From contig JAJECW010000141.1 of NCBI GenBank assembly GCA_022821865.1, forward strand, positions 62,001 to 126,000: a stretch of DNA of 64,000 nt, in the 5' to 3' direction. The position numbers were made by a program, and so were the translations under genes. Source of the DNA: Pseudomonadales bacterium. Lineage in GTDB: Bacteria; Pseudomonadota; Gammaproteobacteria; Pseudomonadales; Pseudohongiellaceae. Below are positions 9,029 through 19,303 of this stretch, piece by piece. The stretch's first letter is position 1. Each line of letters starts with the position of its first letter. The notes under the pieces are model-generated. The model had not been told where the DNA came from. It saw only the letters and a list, made by a program, of their open reading frames with translations, and made no database searches.

Positions 9029-10524
9029 GGCCGCGCCACTCCCATCAGGGACTGCCCCAACTGCCCGTCAAGCAGGGCCTGCAGCGTCGGCGCCGAAAGA
9101 TCGAGGAAAAACTGGGGATACACTCCCATCCACAGCAGGCCCAGCATCATGGCGGCATAGAAGGCCATTTCGCGGTTGTCCAGGTCGCGCAAGCCGCTGC
9201 CGTCGAAGGCATCGCCGGCATACTTGCCCTGAAACACTTTCTGCATCACCCACAGCGAATACACCGAGGCGAAAATCAGGCCGAAGGCGGAAACGATCGT
9301 CAGCAGCGGATTGGCCTGGAAAGCGCCCAGCAGGGACAGGAACTCGCCGATGAAATTGCCCAATCCGGGCATGCCCAGGGCGGCGATGGAAAAGAACATC
9401 GCCACCGCCGACATGCGCGGCACGCGGCCCCAGAAGCCGCCCATCTCAAACATGTTGCGGGTATGGATCCGGTGCTGCAAACCCCCGGCGAGCATGAACA
9501 GGGCCGCGGAACTCAGGCCGTGGGCGAGCATGGTCATGACCGCCCCCTGCAGGGCCAGCTCATTCCAGGCGTACACCCCCAGGGTGACAAAGCCCATGTG
9601 GCTGACGCTGGTGTAGGCGATCAGCCGTTTCAGGTCCGCCTGGGCGAAAGCCACCTTGGCGCAGTACAGGATGCTGATGGCGGCCAGGGTCATGGCCACC
9701 GGGGCGAATTCCGCCGCAGCGGTGGGGAACAGCGGCACGGCAAAGCGGATCAGGCCATAGGCGCCGGTCTTGAGCAGGACGCCGGCGAGAATGATGCTGC
9801 CGGCGCTTGGCGCCTGGCTGTGGGCGTCGGGCAGCCAGTTGTGGAAGGGCGCGCTGGGCAGCTTGGTGGCGAAGCCGATGAAAAATCCGAGCATGACCCA
9901 CATTTCCATCCCGCGGTTCATGCGCACGTTGAGCAGGTCGAAATAATCGAAACTGAAAAAACCGAGCTGCAAATAGTGGAACCAGGCCAGCACGGCAATG
10001 GCCACCAGCATCAGCAGGCCGCTCACCTGGGTGAAGATGAAGAATTTCTTGGCGGCGTAGAACTTGTTCTCATGGCCCCAGATCGCGATGATGAAATACA
10101 TCGGAATCAGCATGACTTCCCAGAAAAAGAAGAACAGGAACAGGTCCAGGGCGGTGAAGATGCCCACCACGCCGGCCAGGGTCCAGAGCAGGTTGAAATA
10201 GAAGAAGCCCACGCGCCCGGTAATCTCGTTCCAGGCCGAACCCACGGCGACGATGCCGAGAAAGGCGGTGAGCAGGAGCAGGAGCAGCGACAGTCCGTCG
10301 GCGGCGAAATGCAGGGAGATGCCGAAGCGGGGCAACCAGGCCCGGTTGTATTCCGCCAGCCAGCCGTTTTCCGGCGTTGCCCCCAGCAGGCCCAGCATCA
10401 GCAGCAGTTCCAGGGCGAGCACCCCCAGGGCCACCCAGCGCGGCCAGGCGGGGTTGATGCGCTCGCTGAACCAGGCGAGCAAGCCGCCGAGGAACAGCAG
10501 GGCGATGAGCAGGGTCAGGATCAC
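9025..10524 (-). CDS. nuoM: NADH-quinone oxidoreductase subunit M
   Basis: A GTG start at 10524 overlaps the nuoL stop (GTGA), giving 499 residues beginning (V)ILTLLIALLFLGGLLAWF; the frame is open upstream but only inside nuoL. About 14 transmembrane helices are present with the antiporter motifs KLPSAPFHNWLPDAHSQAPS and LIAYTSVSHMGFV that carry the conserved Lys and His of the proton channel. It is a proton-translocating subunit of the complex I membrane arm. The gene is coupled to nuoL and nuoN. Confidence 0.95.
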   Translation of the reverse strand: MILTLLIALLFLGGLLAWFSERINPAWPRWVALGVLALELLLMLGLLGATPENGWLAEYNRAWLPRFGISLHFAADGLSLLLLLLTAFLGIVAVGSAWNEITGRVGFFYFNLLWTLAGVVGIFTALDLFLFFFFWEVMLIPMYFIIAIWGHENKFYAAKKFFIFTQVSGLLMLVAIAVLAWFHYLQLGFFSFDYFDLLNVRMNRGMEMWVMLGFFIGFATKLPSAPFHNWLPDAHSQAPSAGSIILAGVLLKTGAYGLIRFAVPLFPTAAAEFAPVAMTLAAISILYCAKVAFAQADLKRLIAYTSVSHMGFVTLGVYAWNELALQGAVMTMLAHGLSSAALFMLAGGLQHRIHTRNMFEMGGFWGRVPRMSAVAMFFSIAALGMPGLGNFIGEFLSLLGAFQANPLLTIVSAFGLIFASVYSLWVMQKVFQGKYAGDAFDGSGLRDLDNREMAFYAAMMLGLLWMGVYPQFFLDLSAPTLQALLDGQLGQSLMGVARP

Positions 10525-12365
10525 AGCAGCACTCCCACCGCCACCAGCAGCACCAGTCCCGCGGCCATGGACAGGGCGTACCAGCGCAGATAACCGGTCT
10601 GGCTGCGGACGATCAGCAAATGCCCCGCCCGGCTCAGGGAAGCCAGACCATGGTAGAAGGCGTCGATCACATCTTTTGCATTGACCCGCGCCAGCCACAG
10701 GAAGGGGTGGACGAACAGCGCATCGTAGAGGCGGTCCATGCCCCAGCCGCTGTGCCAGAAACGATGCAGGGCTTTCGCTCCGGGCAGGGCCATGATCCGC
10801 TCCGCCGGCAAGGCCCCGGTTCCGTAAATCAGGTAGCTGATGGCGATTCCCATCAGGGGCGCGGCGATCATGACGCCATGGAGCAGCGCGCTGACATGAT
10901 GCTCCCCGGCGTGATGACCGAATACCGCGTCGAGAGGCACCGGAATCCAGCCTCCCAGCAGGGACAGGAACATCAGGATGCCCAGTGGCAGGACGATGTT
11001 CATTCCCTTGACTTCCGTGGCGTCGTGATGCGCCCTGCTCCGCCCGAGGAACACCACGAAGAACAGGCGGAAAGTATAGATGCCGGTGAAGAAGGCGCCC
11101 GCCACGCCGCCCAGCCAGAGCCAGAATCCGGGCCCTTCCACTTCCAGCGCGGCCAGCAGGATTTCATCCTTGCTGAAATAGCCCGAAGTATAGGGAAAGG
11201 CCGTCAACGCCAGACCGCCGATGAGAAAGCAGAGAAATCCCACCGGCAACTGCCTGCGCTTGCCCCCCATGCGGAAGATGTCCTGCTCATGATGCAGACT
11301 GAGAATGACCGCGCCGGCGCCAAGAAACAGCAGCGCCTTGAAGAAGGCGTGGGTCATCAGGTGGAAGATCGCCCCGGACCAGGCGCCCACGCCGAGGCCG
11401 AGAAACATGTAGCCGATCTGGGAAACCGTGGAGAAAGCCAGAATGCGCTTGATGTCGCTCTGGGTCATGGCGGTGAAGCCGGCCATGAGCAGGGTAATCA
11501 GGCCCACCCAGGCCACCAGCATCCGCACATCGGGCGCGAGTTCAAAAAGCACATGGGTGCGGGCGATGAGATAGACCCCGGCGGTAACCATGGTGGCGGC
11601 ATGGATCAGGGCGCTGATGGGAGTCGGCCCCGCCATGGCGTCCGGCAGCCAGGTCTGCAAGGGCAACTGGGCGGACTTGCCCACCGCTCCGCCGAGCAGC
11701 AGCAGGGCGGTAATCGCCGGCAGGGTAGAACCCGTGGCCCATTCCAGCTCGGCGGCGTGGAGCAGTTCCTGGATATTCAGGGTGCCGAGCTGGGCGAACA
11801 GCAGGAACAGGCCGATGGCCATGGCGGTATCGCCCACCCGGGTAACCACGAAAGCCTTGCGGGCGGCATAGCCGTTTTCGGGATCGTCGTACCAGAAACC
11901 GATCAGCAGGTAACTGCAAAGGCCCACGCCTTCCCAGCCCAGATAAAGCAGCAGCAGATTGTCGCCAAGCACCAGCAGAAGCATGGCGAAGACGAACAGG
12001 TTCATGTAGCAGAAAAAACGCGCGAAATCCGGATCGTCGGCCATATAGCCGGTGGAATAGACGTGGATGAGGAAGCCGACACCGGTAATCACCAGCATCA
12101 TCACCAGGGACAGGCCGTCGAGATAGAGATTCCAGCCCGGATCAAAACCGGCCACGGACATCCAGGTCCACAATGACACGGTATGGCTTTCCAACCCGGA
12201 CTGAAGAAAGGCCATCGCCACCAGGGTGGCCACCGCAAAGGACAGCCCCACGCTGCCGGCGCCGACCCAGCCGGCGATATTCTTGTCGAGGCGGCCCTCG
12301 CTCAGCGCCAGGATCAGGAATCCCAGCAACGGAAAAGCCGGCAGCAGCCAGATCAGGTCAAGCAC
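10521..12365 (-). CDS. nuoL: NADH-quinone oxidoreductase subunit L
   Basis: The 614-residue protein is the largest antiporter-like subunit of complex I. Motifs include QLPLQTWLPDAMAGPTPISALIHAATMVTAG split around residues 220-250, and ILAFSTVSQIGYMFLGLG. The long C-terminal amphipathic segment and final helix (AAGLVLLVAVGVLL) typical of NuoL are present. It starts 5 nt after the nuoK stop. Length matches the E. coli protein (613). Confidence 0.96.
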   Translation of the reverse strand: MLDLIWLLPAFPLLGFLILALSEGRLDKNIAGWVGAGSVGLSFAVATLVAMAFLQSGLESHTVSLWTWMSVAGFDPGWNLYLDGLSLVMMLVITGVGFLIHVYSTGYMADDPDFARFFCYMNLFVFAMLLLVLGDNLLLLYLGWEGVGLCSYLLIGFWYDDPENGYAARKAFVVTRVGDTAMAIGLFLLFAQLGTLNIQELLHAAELEWATGSTLPAITALLLLGGAVGKSAQLPLQTWLPDAMAGPTPISALIHAATMVTAGVYLIARTHVLFELAPDVRMLVAWVGLITLLMAGFTAMTQSDIKRILAFSTVSQIGYMFLGLGVGAWSGAIFHLMTHAFFKALLFLGAGAVILSLHHEQDIFRMGGKRRQLPVGFLCFLIGGLALTAFPYTSGYFSKDEILLAALEVEGPGFWLWLGGVAGAFFTGIYTFRLFFVVFLGRSRAHHDATEVKGMNIVLPLGILMFLSLLGGWIPVPLDAVFGHHAGEHHVSALLHGVMIAAPLMGIAISYLIYGTGALPAERIMALPGAKALHRFWHSGWGMDRLYDALFVHPFLWLARVNAKDVIDAFYHGLASLSRAGHLLIVRSQTGYLRWYALSMAAGLVLLVAVGVLL

Positions 12366-12370
12366 TTTCC

Positions 12371-12678
12371 CTATCCCTTCAATTCACTGAGTACATTGAT
12401 GTCGACGGTCTGATAACGCCGGTACAACTGGATGATCAGGCTCAGGCCCACCGCCACCTCCGCCGCGGCCAGGGTCAGAATCAGAATGAACATGATCTGC
12501 CCATCGGGGTGGCCCCAGCGCGAGCCGGCAACGATAAAGGCCAGCCCGCAGGCATTGAGCATGACCTCCAGGGACATCAGCACAAACACGATATTGCGCC
12601 GGGTCAGCACGCCAACAAGCCCCAGGCTGAACAGGATTCCCGCCAGGATCAGGCCATGCGCAATGGGTATGCTTCCCA

Positions 12679-12679
<1 letters not shown>
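12371..12679 (-). CDS. nuoK: NADH-quinone oxidoreductase subunit K
   Basis: The start at 12679 gives a 102-residue protein [20 protein letters not shown] with three transmembrane helices, the expected size for NuoK. The two conserved membrane glutamates are present, in [10 protein letters not shown] (helix 2) and in [11 protein letters not shown] (helix 3); both are needed for proton coupling. The ATG shares one base with the nuoJ stop (TGATG). A longer reading of the frame covers nuoJ and is rejected. Confidence 0.95.
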
Positions 12680-13175
<496 letters not shown>

Positions 13176-13179
<4 letters not shown>

Positions 13180-13715
13180 GGCAGCAGGCTCCGCACGTCC
13201 ACCGGCTCGGCTTCATTGAGCGCCTCGCCCTTGCCCTTGCCGGCGATCTGCTTGCCGGCGACCCGGTAGAAGTTGTAATCGTGATATTTGCCGGTGCCGT
13301 CAATGAGCAGGTCCTCTTTTTCCCAGACCATGTCCTGGCGCACGTATTCCGCCATTTCAAAATCCGGCGTCAACTGGATGGCGTTGGTGGGGCAGGCTTC
13401 CTCGCAAAAACCGCACATGATGCAGCGGGAGAAATTGATGCGGAAAAACTCCGGGTACCAGCGTCCGTCTTCGGTTTCGGTTTTCTGCAGGGCGATGCAA
13501 TCCACCGGGCAGGCCACGGCACAGAGATTGCAGGCCACGCAGCGCTCCTCGCCATCCGGATCCCGGCTGAGAATGATGCGGCCCCGCCAGCGGGGAAACA
13601 TGTAGGGCCGCTCTTCGGGATACTGCACCGTATCCGCCTTGACGAACAGCTTGCGGAACACGCGCCACAGGGTAACCGCCTGACTGAGCAGGGTATCCCG
13701 GATCAGGCTGAACAT
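13176..13715 (-). CDS. nuoI: NADH-quinone oxidoreductase subunit I (2x[4Fe-4S])
   Basis: The 179-residue peripheral subunit has two ferredoxin motifs, [15 protein letters not shown] at about residues 60-74 and [14 protein letters not shown] at about 99-112. These bind clusters N6a and N6b and pass electrons to NuoB. The basic N-terminal amphipathic part that contacts the membrane arm is present. It follows nuoH with a 47-nt gap, the widest in this part of the operon, and is ATGA-coupled to nuoJ. Confidence 0.97.
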
Positions 13716-13762
13716 TCTGACCTCCGGGGAATTCGTTCTGGCTGCATGAACACCGGTTTCTC

Positions 13763-14722
13763 CTACAATGTACTCAACACCACCACGCCGGTTAGCAGCA
13801 GATTGAGCAGCGATAATGGCAACAGGAACAGCCAGCCGTAACTCATGAGCTGGTCATAGCGCGGCCGCGGCAGCGCCGCGCGCATGAGAATGAAAAAGGC
13901 GATAAAAAATCCCGCCTTGAGGGCGAACCAGACGATCGGCGGCAGAAACGACGGCCCGAGCCAGCCGCCGAAAAACAACACCGTGATCAGCGAGGAAATC
14001 AGCACGAGGCCAAGATACTCGCCAACGAAGAACATGCCGAATTTCATGCCCGAATACTCGGTGTGATAGCCGGCGCAGATTTCCTGCTCCGCCTCGGGAA
14101 TATCGAATGGCAACCGGTGGCTTTCCGCCACGCCGGCAATCAGGAAAATCAGGAATCCGATGCACTGGGGGACGATGTACCAGCCGTCGGCCTGGGATTC
14201 CACGATCTCCCGCAGGTTGAAGCTGCCGGCAAGCACAACCACGCCAAGCAGGGAGATGCCCATGAAGACTTCGTAGCTCACCATCTGGGCCGCCGCCCGC
14301 AGGCTGCCGAGCAGGGCGTACTTGTTGTTGGAGGAAAGTCCGCCCAGCATGACGCTGTAGGCGCCGAGGGAAGCCATGGCGAGTACGAACAGCACGCCGA
14401 TATGGGAATCGATGACGCCCACTTCCGGCGTGAAGGGAATCACCGCAAAGCTCATCAGCACCACCACCATGATGATGGCCGGCGCGAGTACGAAACTGAG
14501 CCGGTCGGCAAATGGCGGCACCCAGTCTTCCTTGGTGAAGATCTTGATCATGTCGGCGACGACCTGCATGATGCCGAACCAGCCCACCCGGTTGGGGCCG
14601 AGCCTTTCCTGCCAGAAGCTGAGCAGCCGCCGTTCGACCCAGATCAGCATGGCGGCAAGCACAATCACCGCCAAAAGAATGCTGGCGATACTCAGGCCGG
14701 ACCCCACTGCGAAAGTGAACAT
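13763..14722 (-). CDS. nuoH: NADH-quinone oxidoreductase subunit H
   Basis: The 319-residue, eight-helix membrane protein forms the quinone-binding chamber. Conserved NuoH motifs are visible: [20 protein letters not shown] near residue 28, [20 protein letters not shown] at about 127 and the loop with [20 protein letters not shown] at about 205, whose acidic residues line the E-channel. It starts 3 nt after the nuoG stop. Length fits the family (about 325). Confidence 0.96.
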   Translation of the reverse strand: MFTFAVGSGLSIASILLAVIVLAAMLIWVERRLLSFWQERLGPNRVGWFGIMQVVADMIKIFTKEDWVPPFADRLSFVLAPAIIMVVVLMSFAVIPFTPEVGVIDSHIGVLFVLAMASLGAYSVMLGGLSSNNKYALLGSLRAAAQMVSYEVFMGISLLGVVVLAGSFNLREIVESQADGWYIVPQCIGFLIFLIAGVAESHRLPFDIPEAEQEICAGYHTEYSGMKFGMFFVGEYLGLVLISSLITVLFFGGWLGPSFLPPIVWFALKAGFFIAFFILMRAALPRPRYDQLMSYGWLFLLPLSLLNLLLTGVVVLSTL

Positions 14723-14725
14723 GCC

Positions 14726-17488
14726 CTAGCCCTCCCGCGCCAGATCGGAAACGATCAATTCACCGAGGCCGCGGTCAAGCGCCTGGGCTGCGGGCGTATC
14801 CCCGGCGGCCGGCGCCAGGCTGACCCGGGCGCCAAGTCCGTGGAAATCGATATCCCGATCGCTTGCATGCAAGGTGGCGACGCCCGCCGGCATGCTGCCG
14901 CGCACACAGGCGAGCACGGTGACGCTGGCGTTTTCGCCCCGCACGTTCACGGCTGCGCCATGGGAAAGGCCATGCCCGGCGGCAAGTTCGGGGGAAATCG
15001 CCACATAGGCGTCGGTCATGCGCCTGCGAATCGCTTCGCTGCGGGCGCTGAGTTCCTCGCTGCCGAAGATCTGCCAGGCCGGCGCCAGTTCAATTCCCGT
15101 GGTCCCGTCCGTTTCGGCAACCGGGTGGAAACCGGCGCCGCCCGCACCGCGCTTGAGCAACAAGGCGCCGCCATGGCCCTGGCGAAGCGGTCCATTGATC
15201 TCATCCTGGAATTTGCTGATGCTCTGATTGGAGTTCCATTGGGGCGCCCAGGGCGAAGCAAGCAGGGTTGCGTCGCGCCGCGCGGGAACGCCTTCCATGG
15301 AAAAGGCCAGCGCCGAATCCGGGTCCTGGGCCTGTTTTGGCTCATGCACATTCAGATTGGCTTTCATGGCGGTCCTGCCGCTGTAGCGTTCCGGCTGCCG
15401 CGGCAGCTTGCCGCCGCCTGGCAAATGGGAGGTATCCGGCAAGACTTCCGCCAGCCTTGCCATGGCCGGCGCGCTGGCGGCGCAGTCATTCAGAGCCTCG
15501 CGGAAATGGGCGAATTCTCCGGTCCACTGCCAGGCCGGCCGCGCCGCGCTGTGATTGCGGTGTACCTGCCAGGCGAGTTGCGCCCTGCCCTCATAATTCA
15601 CATACGTCGCCTGCTGCTCGGAGAAGGCGGCAACCGGCAGGACCAGGTCCGCCCTGGCGGTGGTGCGATTGGGCAGCAGGTCCAGCGCCACGGTGGTTTT
15701 GACGGCGTTCAGGGCGGCGTCCACCCGGGCATGCGGGGCGCGGCGGTAGAGATCGTTTTCCAGCACAATGAGATTTTCAGCCTCGCCATTGGCGAGTTTG
15801 TCCAATGCCGCGGCGAGGCTGTTTTCCGGCCTGGTCAGCAGATGCAGCCCCATGCTGTTGACTTCCCCGGTGAGCAGGCACAGGTCCACCGGTTTTTGCC
15901 CGCCATTACCGCGGCGCTTATGCAATGCCCGGGCGATATTGCCGGCGGCCCGGATCAGTTCCACCTGGCCGCTGCCCGCGCCGGCAACAATCAATGGCCT
16001 TTTCGCCGCGGACAGTTGTTCGGCAATCCTTGCAAGCTGTTCCGCATTTCCCTCACCGTCACCGCCCACCGGCGGCGCATCGGCATGAATCCGGTGGGCC
16101 AGGGCGAAGGCTTCCCGGGCCAGGCCGGAAGGCGTATCGATGATGTTTGCTTCCGCCACGTCGTCAAGCCGGGTGGCGCCATTGACGAAAAGGTACAGGG
16201 GGCTGCGCTCCCGCTGGGCGATTTCGCGCACGGCGGCGTCCTGCCAGTGGGGAATTTTCGCCGAATCCGCCAGTTCATAGGCCCGGTTGCGAACCGACTG
16301 GCGCAGGGCCAGGGCGATTCTCGGGGCGGTATTGGTCACGTCCTCGCCGAGCACGAGCACGGCGTCGGCCTGTTCGATTTCCCGGACCGAAGGGTTGTGA
16401 AAGGCCGGATCCCTGGCGAGGGCGGCGATTTCATCCATGCAGGCCTGTTCCGCGGCGGAAAATCCCCCGTGAAAGTTCGTCTCGCCCACGAGTCTGCGCA
16501 GGGCGTGATTGGCCTCATTGCCCGCCCGGGGCGAGCCGATGGCAATGGCCTTGCCGGCGATTTCCCGCAGCCGCGCCGCCGCCGTTTCGGCGTCAAGCGT
16601 CTTGCCCTCGGCGTCTTGCGGCTGTTGCAGACGCTCGGCATGGTTCACATAGCCCGTGCCGAATCGGCCCCGGTCGCAGAGGAAGTAGCCGTTCAATTCA
16701 CTGTGGTAGCGATTGACAATCCGGCGCAATTCGCCATAGCGCTCGCCGGGTGCGGTATTGCAGCCCACGCCGCAACCGGTGCAGATCGAAGGCGCGGTCT
16801 GCAAGTCCCATTTGCGGCTGTAGCGTTCGCTGAAAACCTTGTCGGTAAAGACCCCCGTGGGGCAGACTTCCACGAGATTGCCGCTGAACTCGCTTTCCAG
16901 GGCGCCTTCCTCGTGGCGGCCGAAATAGGTGTGGTGGTGCGCCGCCTGGGCCGCGAGATCGACACCGCCGGCATATTCGGAATAAAAGCGCACGCAGCGG
17001 TAGCAAGTGATGCAGCGGTTCATCTCGTGGTTGATGAATGGGCCCAGGTACTGGTTGCGGTGGGTGACTTTCTTCTTGTCGTAGCGGCGGTAGTTGTGGC
17101 CCGACATCAAGGTCATGTCCTGCAGATGGCATTCGCCGCCCTCCTCGCAGACCGGGCAATCGTGTGGATGGCTGATCATCAGGCTTTCGATGACCCCGGC
17201 GCGGAAATCCACCGCCTGCGGGTCGGCAATGGAGATTCTCGCGCCGGGCTGCACCGGCGTCATGCAGGCCATGGTGAGCAGGCCGTCCCGGTCATCTTCA
17301 TTGCGGTATTGCTTCACCGCGCACTGGCGGCAGGCGCCCACGGAACCCATGCAGGGGTGCCAGCAGAAATACGGCAGATCCAGCCCCAGGGACAGGCATT
17401 CCTGCAACAGGTTGCCACCGGCGTTCACCTGGTGGGCAACGTCGTCGATGATGATTTCCACTTTCGTCTTTTCAGTCATTGTCGTCAT
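14726..17488 (-). CDS. nuoG: NADH-quinone oxidoreductase subunit G
   Basis: The 920-residue protein carries the expected iron-sulfur ligands in order: a 2Fe-2S set around CWHPCMGSVGACRQC, the His/Cys set HPHDCPVCEEGGEC for N5, NRCITCYRCVRFYSEYAGG, and CTGCGVGC for the extra cluster N7. A molybdopterin-oxidoreductase-like domain follows (about residues 220-800) and probably holds no cofactor. It channels electrons from NuoF towards NuoI. It overlaps nuoF by 4 nt. Length is close to the E. coli protein (908). Confidence 0.96.
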   Translation of the reverse strand: MTTMTEKTKVEIIIDDVAHQVNAGGNLLQECLSLGLDLPYFCWHPCMGSVGACRQCAVKQYRNEDDRDGLLTMACMTPVQPGARISIADPQAVDFRAGVIESLMISHPHDCPVCEEGGECHLQDMTLMSGHNYRRYDKKKVTHRNQYLGPFINHEMNRCITCYRCVRFYSEYAGGVDLAAQAAHHHTYFGRHEEGALESEFSGNLVEVCPTGVFTDKVFSERYSRKWDLQTAPSICTGCGVGCNTAPGERYGELRRIVNRYHSELNGYFLCDRGRFGTGYVNHAERLQQPQDAEGKTLDAETAAARLREIAGKAIAIGSPRAGNEANHALRRLVGETNFHGGFSAAEQACMDEIAALARDPAFHNPSVREIEQADAVLVLGEDVTNTAPRIALALRQSVRNRAYELADSAKIPHWQDAAVREIAQRERSPLYLFVNGATRLDDVAEANIIDTPSGLAREAFALAHRIHADAPPVGGDGEGNAEQLARIAEQLSAAKRPLIVAGAGSGQVELIRAAGNIARALHKRRGNGGQKPVDLCLLTGEVNSMGLHLLTRPENSLAAALDKLANGEAENLIVLENDLYRRAPHARVDAALNAVKTTVALDLLPNRTTARADLVLPVAAFSEQQATYVNYEGRAQLAWQVHRNHSAARPAWQWTGEFAHFREALNDCAASAPAMARLAEVLPDTSHLPGGGKLPRQPERYSGRTAMKANLNVHEPKQAQDPDSALAFSMEGVPARRDATLLASPWAPQWNSNQSISKFQDEINGPLRQGHGGALLLKRGAGGAGFHPVAETDGTTGIELAPAWQIFGSEELSARSEAIRRRMTDAYVAISPELAAGHGLSHGAAVNVRGENASVTVLACVRGSMPAGVATLHASDRDIDFHGLGARVSLAPAAGDTPAAQALDRGLGELIVSDLAREG

Positions 17489-18765
17489 TGCCGATAGGGG
17501 CAGCGCTGTTCGCTGATATGGCGTTCAAAATCCTCGCGAAAGTAGCGCAGGCCGCTGCCCAGCGGCGCGGTGGCGCCGGGAGCCAGGGCGCAAAAAGTCT
17601 TGCCGGGGCCCAGGTAATCCACGTGTTCCTCGAGAATCGCCAAATCCCGATGACTCCCCTTCCCCGCCTCGAACGCCCGGAAGATTTCATCCACCCAGGG
17701 CAGGCCGTCGCGGCAGGGCGTGCAGTAGCCGCAGGACTCGTGGGAGAAAAAGGTCATCAGATTGCCGATCATTCCCACCGGGCAAGTCTGGTTGTCGAGC
17801 ACGATCATGGTGCCGGTGGCGAGCCTGCTGCCCGCGCCGGCGATATCGTCATAGTCCAGATTGAGGTCGAGGTGCTCGGGCAGCATGAAATCCGTGGAGC
17901 CGCCGCCTGGCAGAAAGCCCTTGAGTTCGAGGCCGTCGCGCATGCCGCCGGCATAGACTTCCATCAGTTCCCGGATCGGCGTGCCCAGGGGCAACTCCCA
18001 ACAGCCCGGGCTGCGCACCTTGCCGCTGACGCCGAACAGCTTGGTGCCGTGGTCATTGCCCTTTGTCAGACTGCGGTACCAGTCGATGCCCCAGGCCATG
18101 ATCCCCGGCAGATTGCACACGGTTTCCACATTGTTGACGATGGTGGGCTTGCCCCACAGCCCGCTGACCTGGGGAAAGGGCGGCTTGGCCCGGGGATTGG
18201 CGCGCTTGCCTTCCAGGGCATTGAGCAGGGCGGTTTCCTCGCCGCAGATGTAGCGCCCGGCGCTGGTGTGGAGAATGATATCGAGATCGAAGCCGGTGTC
18301 GAGAATATTGTTTCCGAGATAGCCGCGTTCGTAGGCTTCCGCCAGGGCCTTGCGCAGGATGCGCTCGGATTCGGTGTACTCGCCGCGAAGAAAGATATAG
18401 GCGGTATTCGCCTGGATGGCGTAGGAGGCGATGATCATGCCGTCGATGAGCAGGTGCGGGTCGCCTTCCATGAGCAGGCGGTCCTTGAAAGTCCCCGGCT
18501 CCATTTCGTCCGCATTGACCACGAAGTATTTCCGCCTTGGGGCATCCTCGCCCATGGGGACGAAGCTCCATTTCAGCCCGGTGGGGAAGCCGGCGCCGCC
18601 GCGGCCCTTCAGGCCCGAATCCTTGACCTTGTCGAGCACATCCCCGGGCTCGAGCCCCCGGGCGATTTCGTGGAGGCCGCGATAGCCGTCCACGGCCTCA
18701 TAGGCGGCGAGGTCGAAAGGCGGCCGCGACAGGTCGATGTTCCGGGTGAGCGGGTTACCGACCAT
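17485..18765 (-). CDS. nuoF: NADH-quinone oxidoreductase subunit F (NADH/FMN)
   Basis: The 426-residue flavoprotein binds NADH and FMN and cluster N3. The glycine-rich FMN/NADH motif GRGGAGFPTGLKW lies at about residue 54, and the cluster ligands ESCGYCTPCRDG at about 345, with the final Cys near FCALAPG. It forms the input module with NuoE and NuoG. It overlaps nuoE by 11 nt and nuoG by 4 nt. Length matches the family (about 430-445). Confidence 0.97.
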   Translation of the reverse strand: MVGNPLTRNIDLSRPPFDLAAYEAVDGYRGLHEIARGLEPGDVLDKVKDSGLKGRGGAGFPTGLKWSFVPMGEDAPRRKYFVVNADEMEPGTFKDRLLMEGDPHLLIDGMIIASYAIQANTAYIFLRGEYTESERILRKALAEAYERGYLGNNILDTGFDLDIILHTSAGRYICGEETALLNALEGKRANPRAKPPFPQVSGLWGKPTIVNNVETVCNLPGIMAWGIDWYRSLTKGNDHGTKLFGVSGKVRSPGCWELPLGTPIRELMEVYAGGMRDGLELKGFLPGGGSTDFMLPEHLDLNLDYDDIAGAGSRLATGTMIVLDNQTCPVGMIGNLMTFFSHESCGYCTPCRDGLPWVDEIFRAFEAGKGSHRDLAILEEHVDYLGPGKTFCALAPGATAPLGSGLRYFREDFERHISEQRCPYRQ

Positions 18766-19294
18766 CTTGTTCCCTCCCTTCCCGGTATTGGGCGAAAATC
18801 GCGCCGAGGTCGGCCCGGTCGAGATTGCGGTGCTGGTCGGGGCCCACCATCATCACCGGCGCGCGGTCGCAGTCGCCAAGACAGGGCACGGGGATCAGGG
18901 TGAAATCTCCATCCGTGGTGGTTTCGCCGAAGCCGATGCCGAGTTCGCCGGCGATTTTATCCTTCACCTGTTCGCAGCCCATGATCCAGCAACTGACGCT
19001 GTTGCAGTACAGAATGACGTTCTTGCCCACGGGCCGGCGATAGATCAGATTGAAAAAGGTCGCCACCCCTTCGAGTTCGGCGATGGGCAGTTGCAGGTAT
19101 TCCGCCACCGCCTGAAGGGATTCGTCGGAAACCCAGCCCCGGTGCTTTTGCACGATCTTGAGCGCTTCCAGCCCCACGGCGCGGGCGTCCGGATACAGCG
19201 TCCGCTCGTGCTCGATTTCGGCGATCTCCGCCTCCCGCAGGTAGTCCGCCGCTACTGTGGTGGAGGCGATCAGCTGATTGTCCACTGTATTCAC
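18755..19294 (-). CDS. nuoE: NADH-quinone oxidoreductase subunit E (2Fe-2S)
   Basis: The 179-residue thioredoxin-fold ferredoxin has the NuoE cluster pattern C-x4-C and C-x3-C, visible as CNSVSC and PCLGDC (residues about 101-151). It binds the off-path cluster N1a beside FMN. The start at 19294 lies 9 nt after the nuoCD stop. A slightly extended N-terminus compared with E. coli (166) is seen; a later start is not obvious. Confidence 0.96.
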   Translation of the reverse strand: MNTVDNQLIASTTVAADYLREAEIAEIEHERTLYPDARAVGLEALKIVQKHRGWVSDESLQAVAEYLQLPIAELEGVATFFNLIYRRPVGKNVILYCNSVSCWIMGCEQVKDKIAGELGIGFGETTTDGDFTLIPVPCLGDCDRAPVMMVGPDQHRNLDRADLGAIFAQYREGREQDGR

Positions 19295-19303
19295 GCTTGT
19301 CCC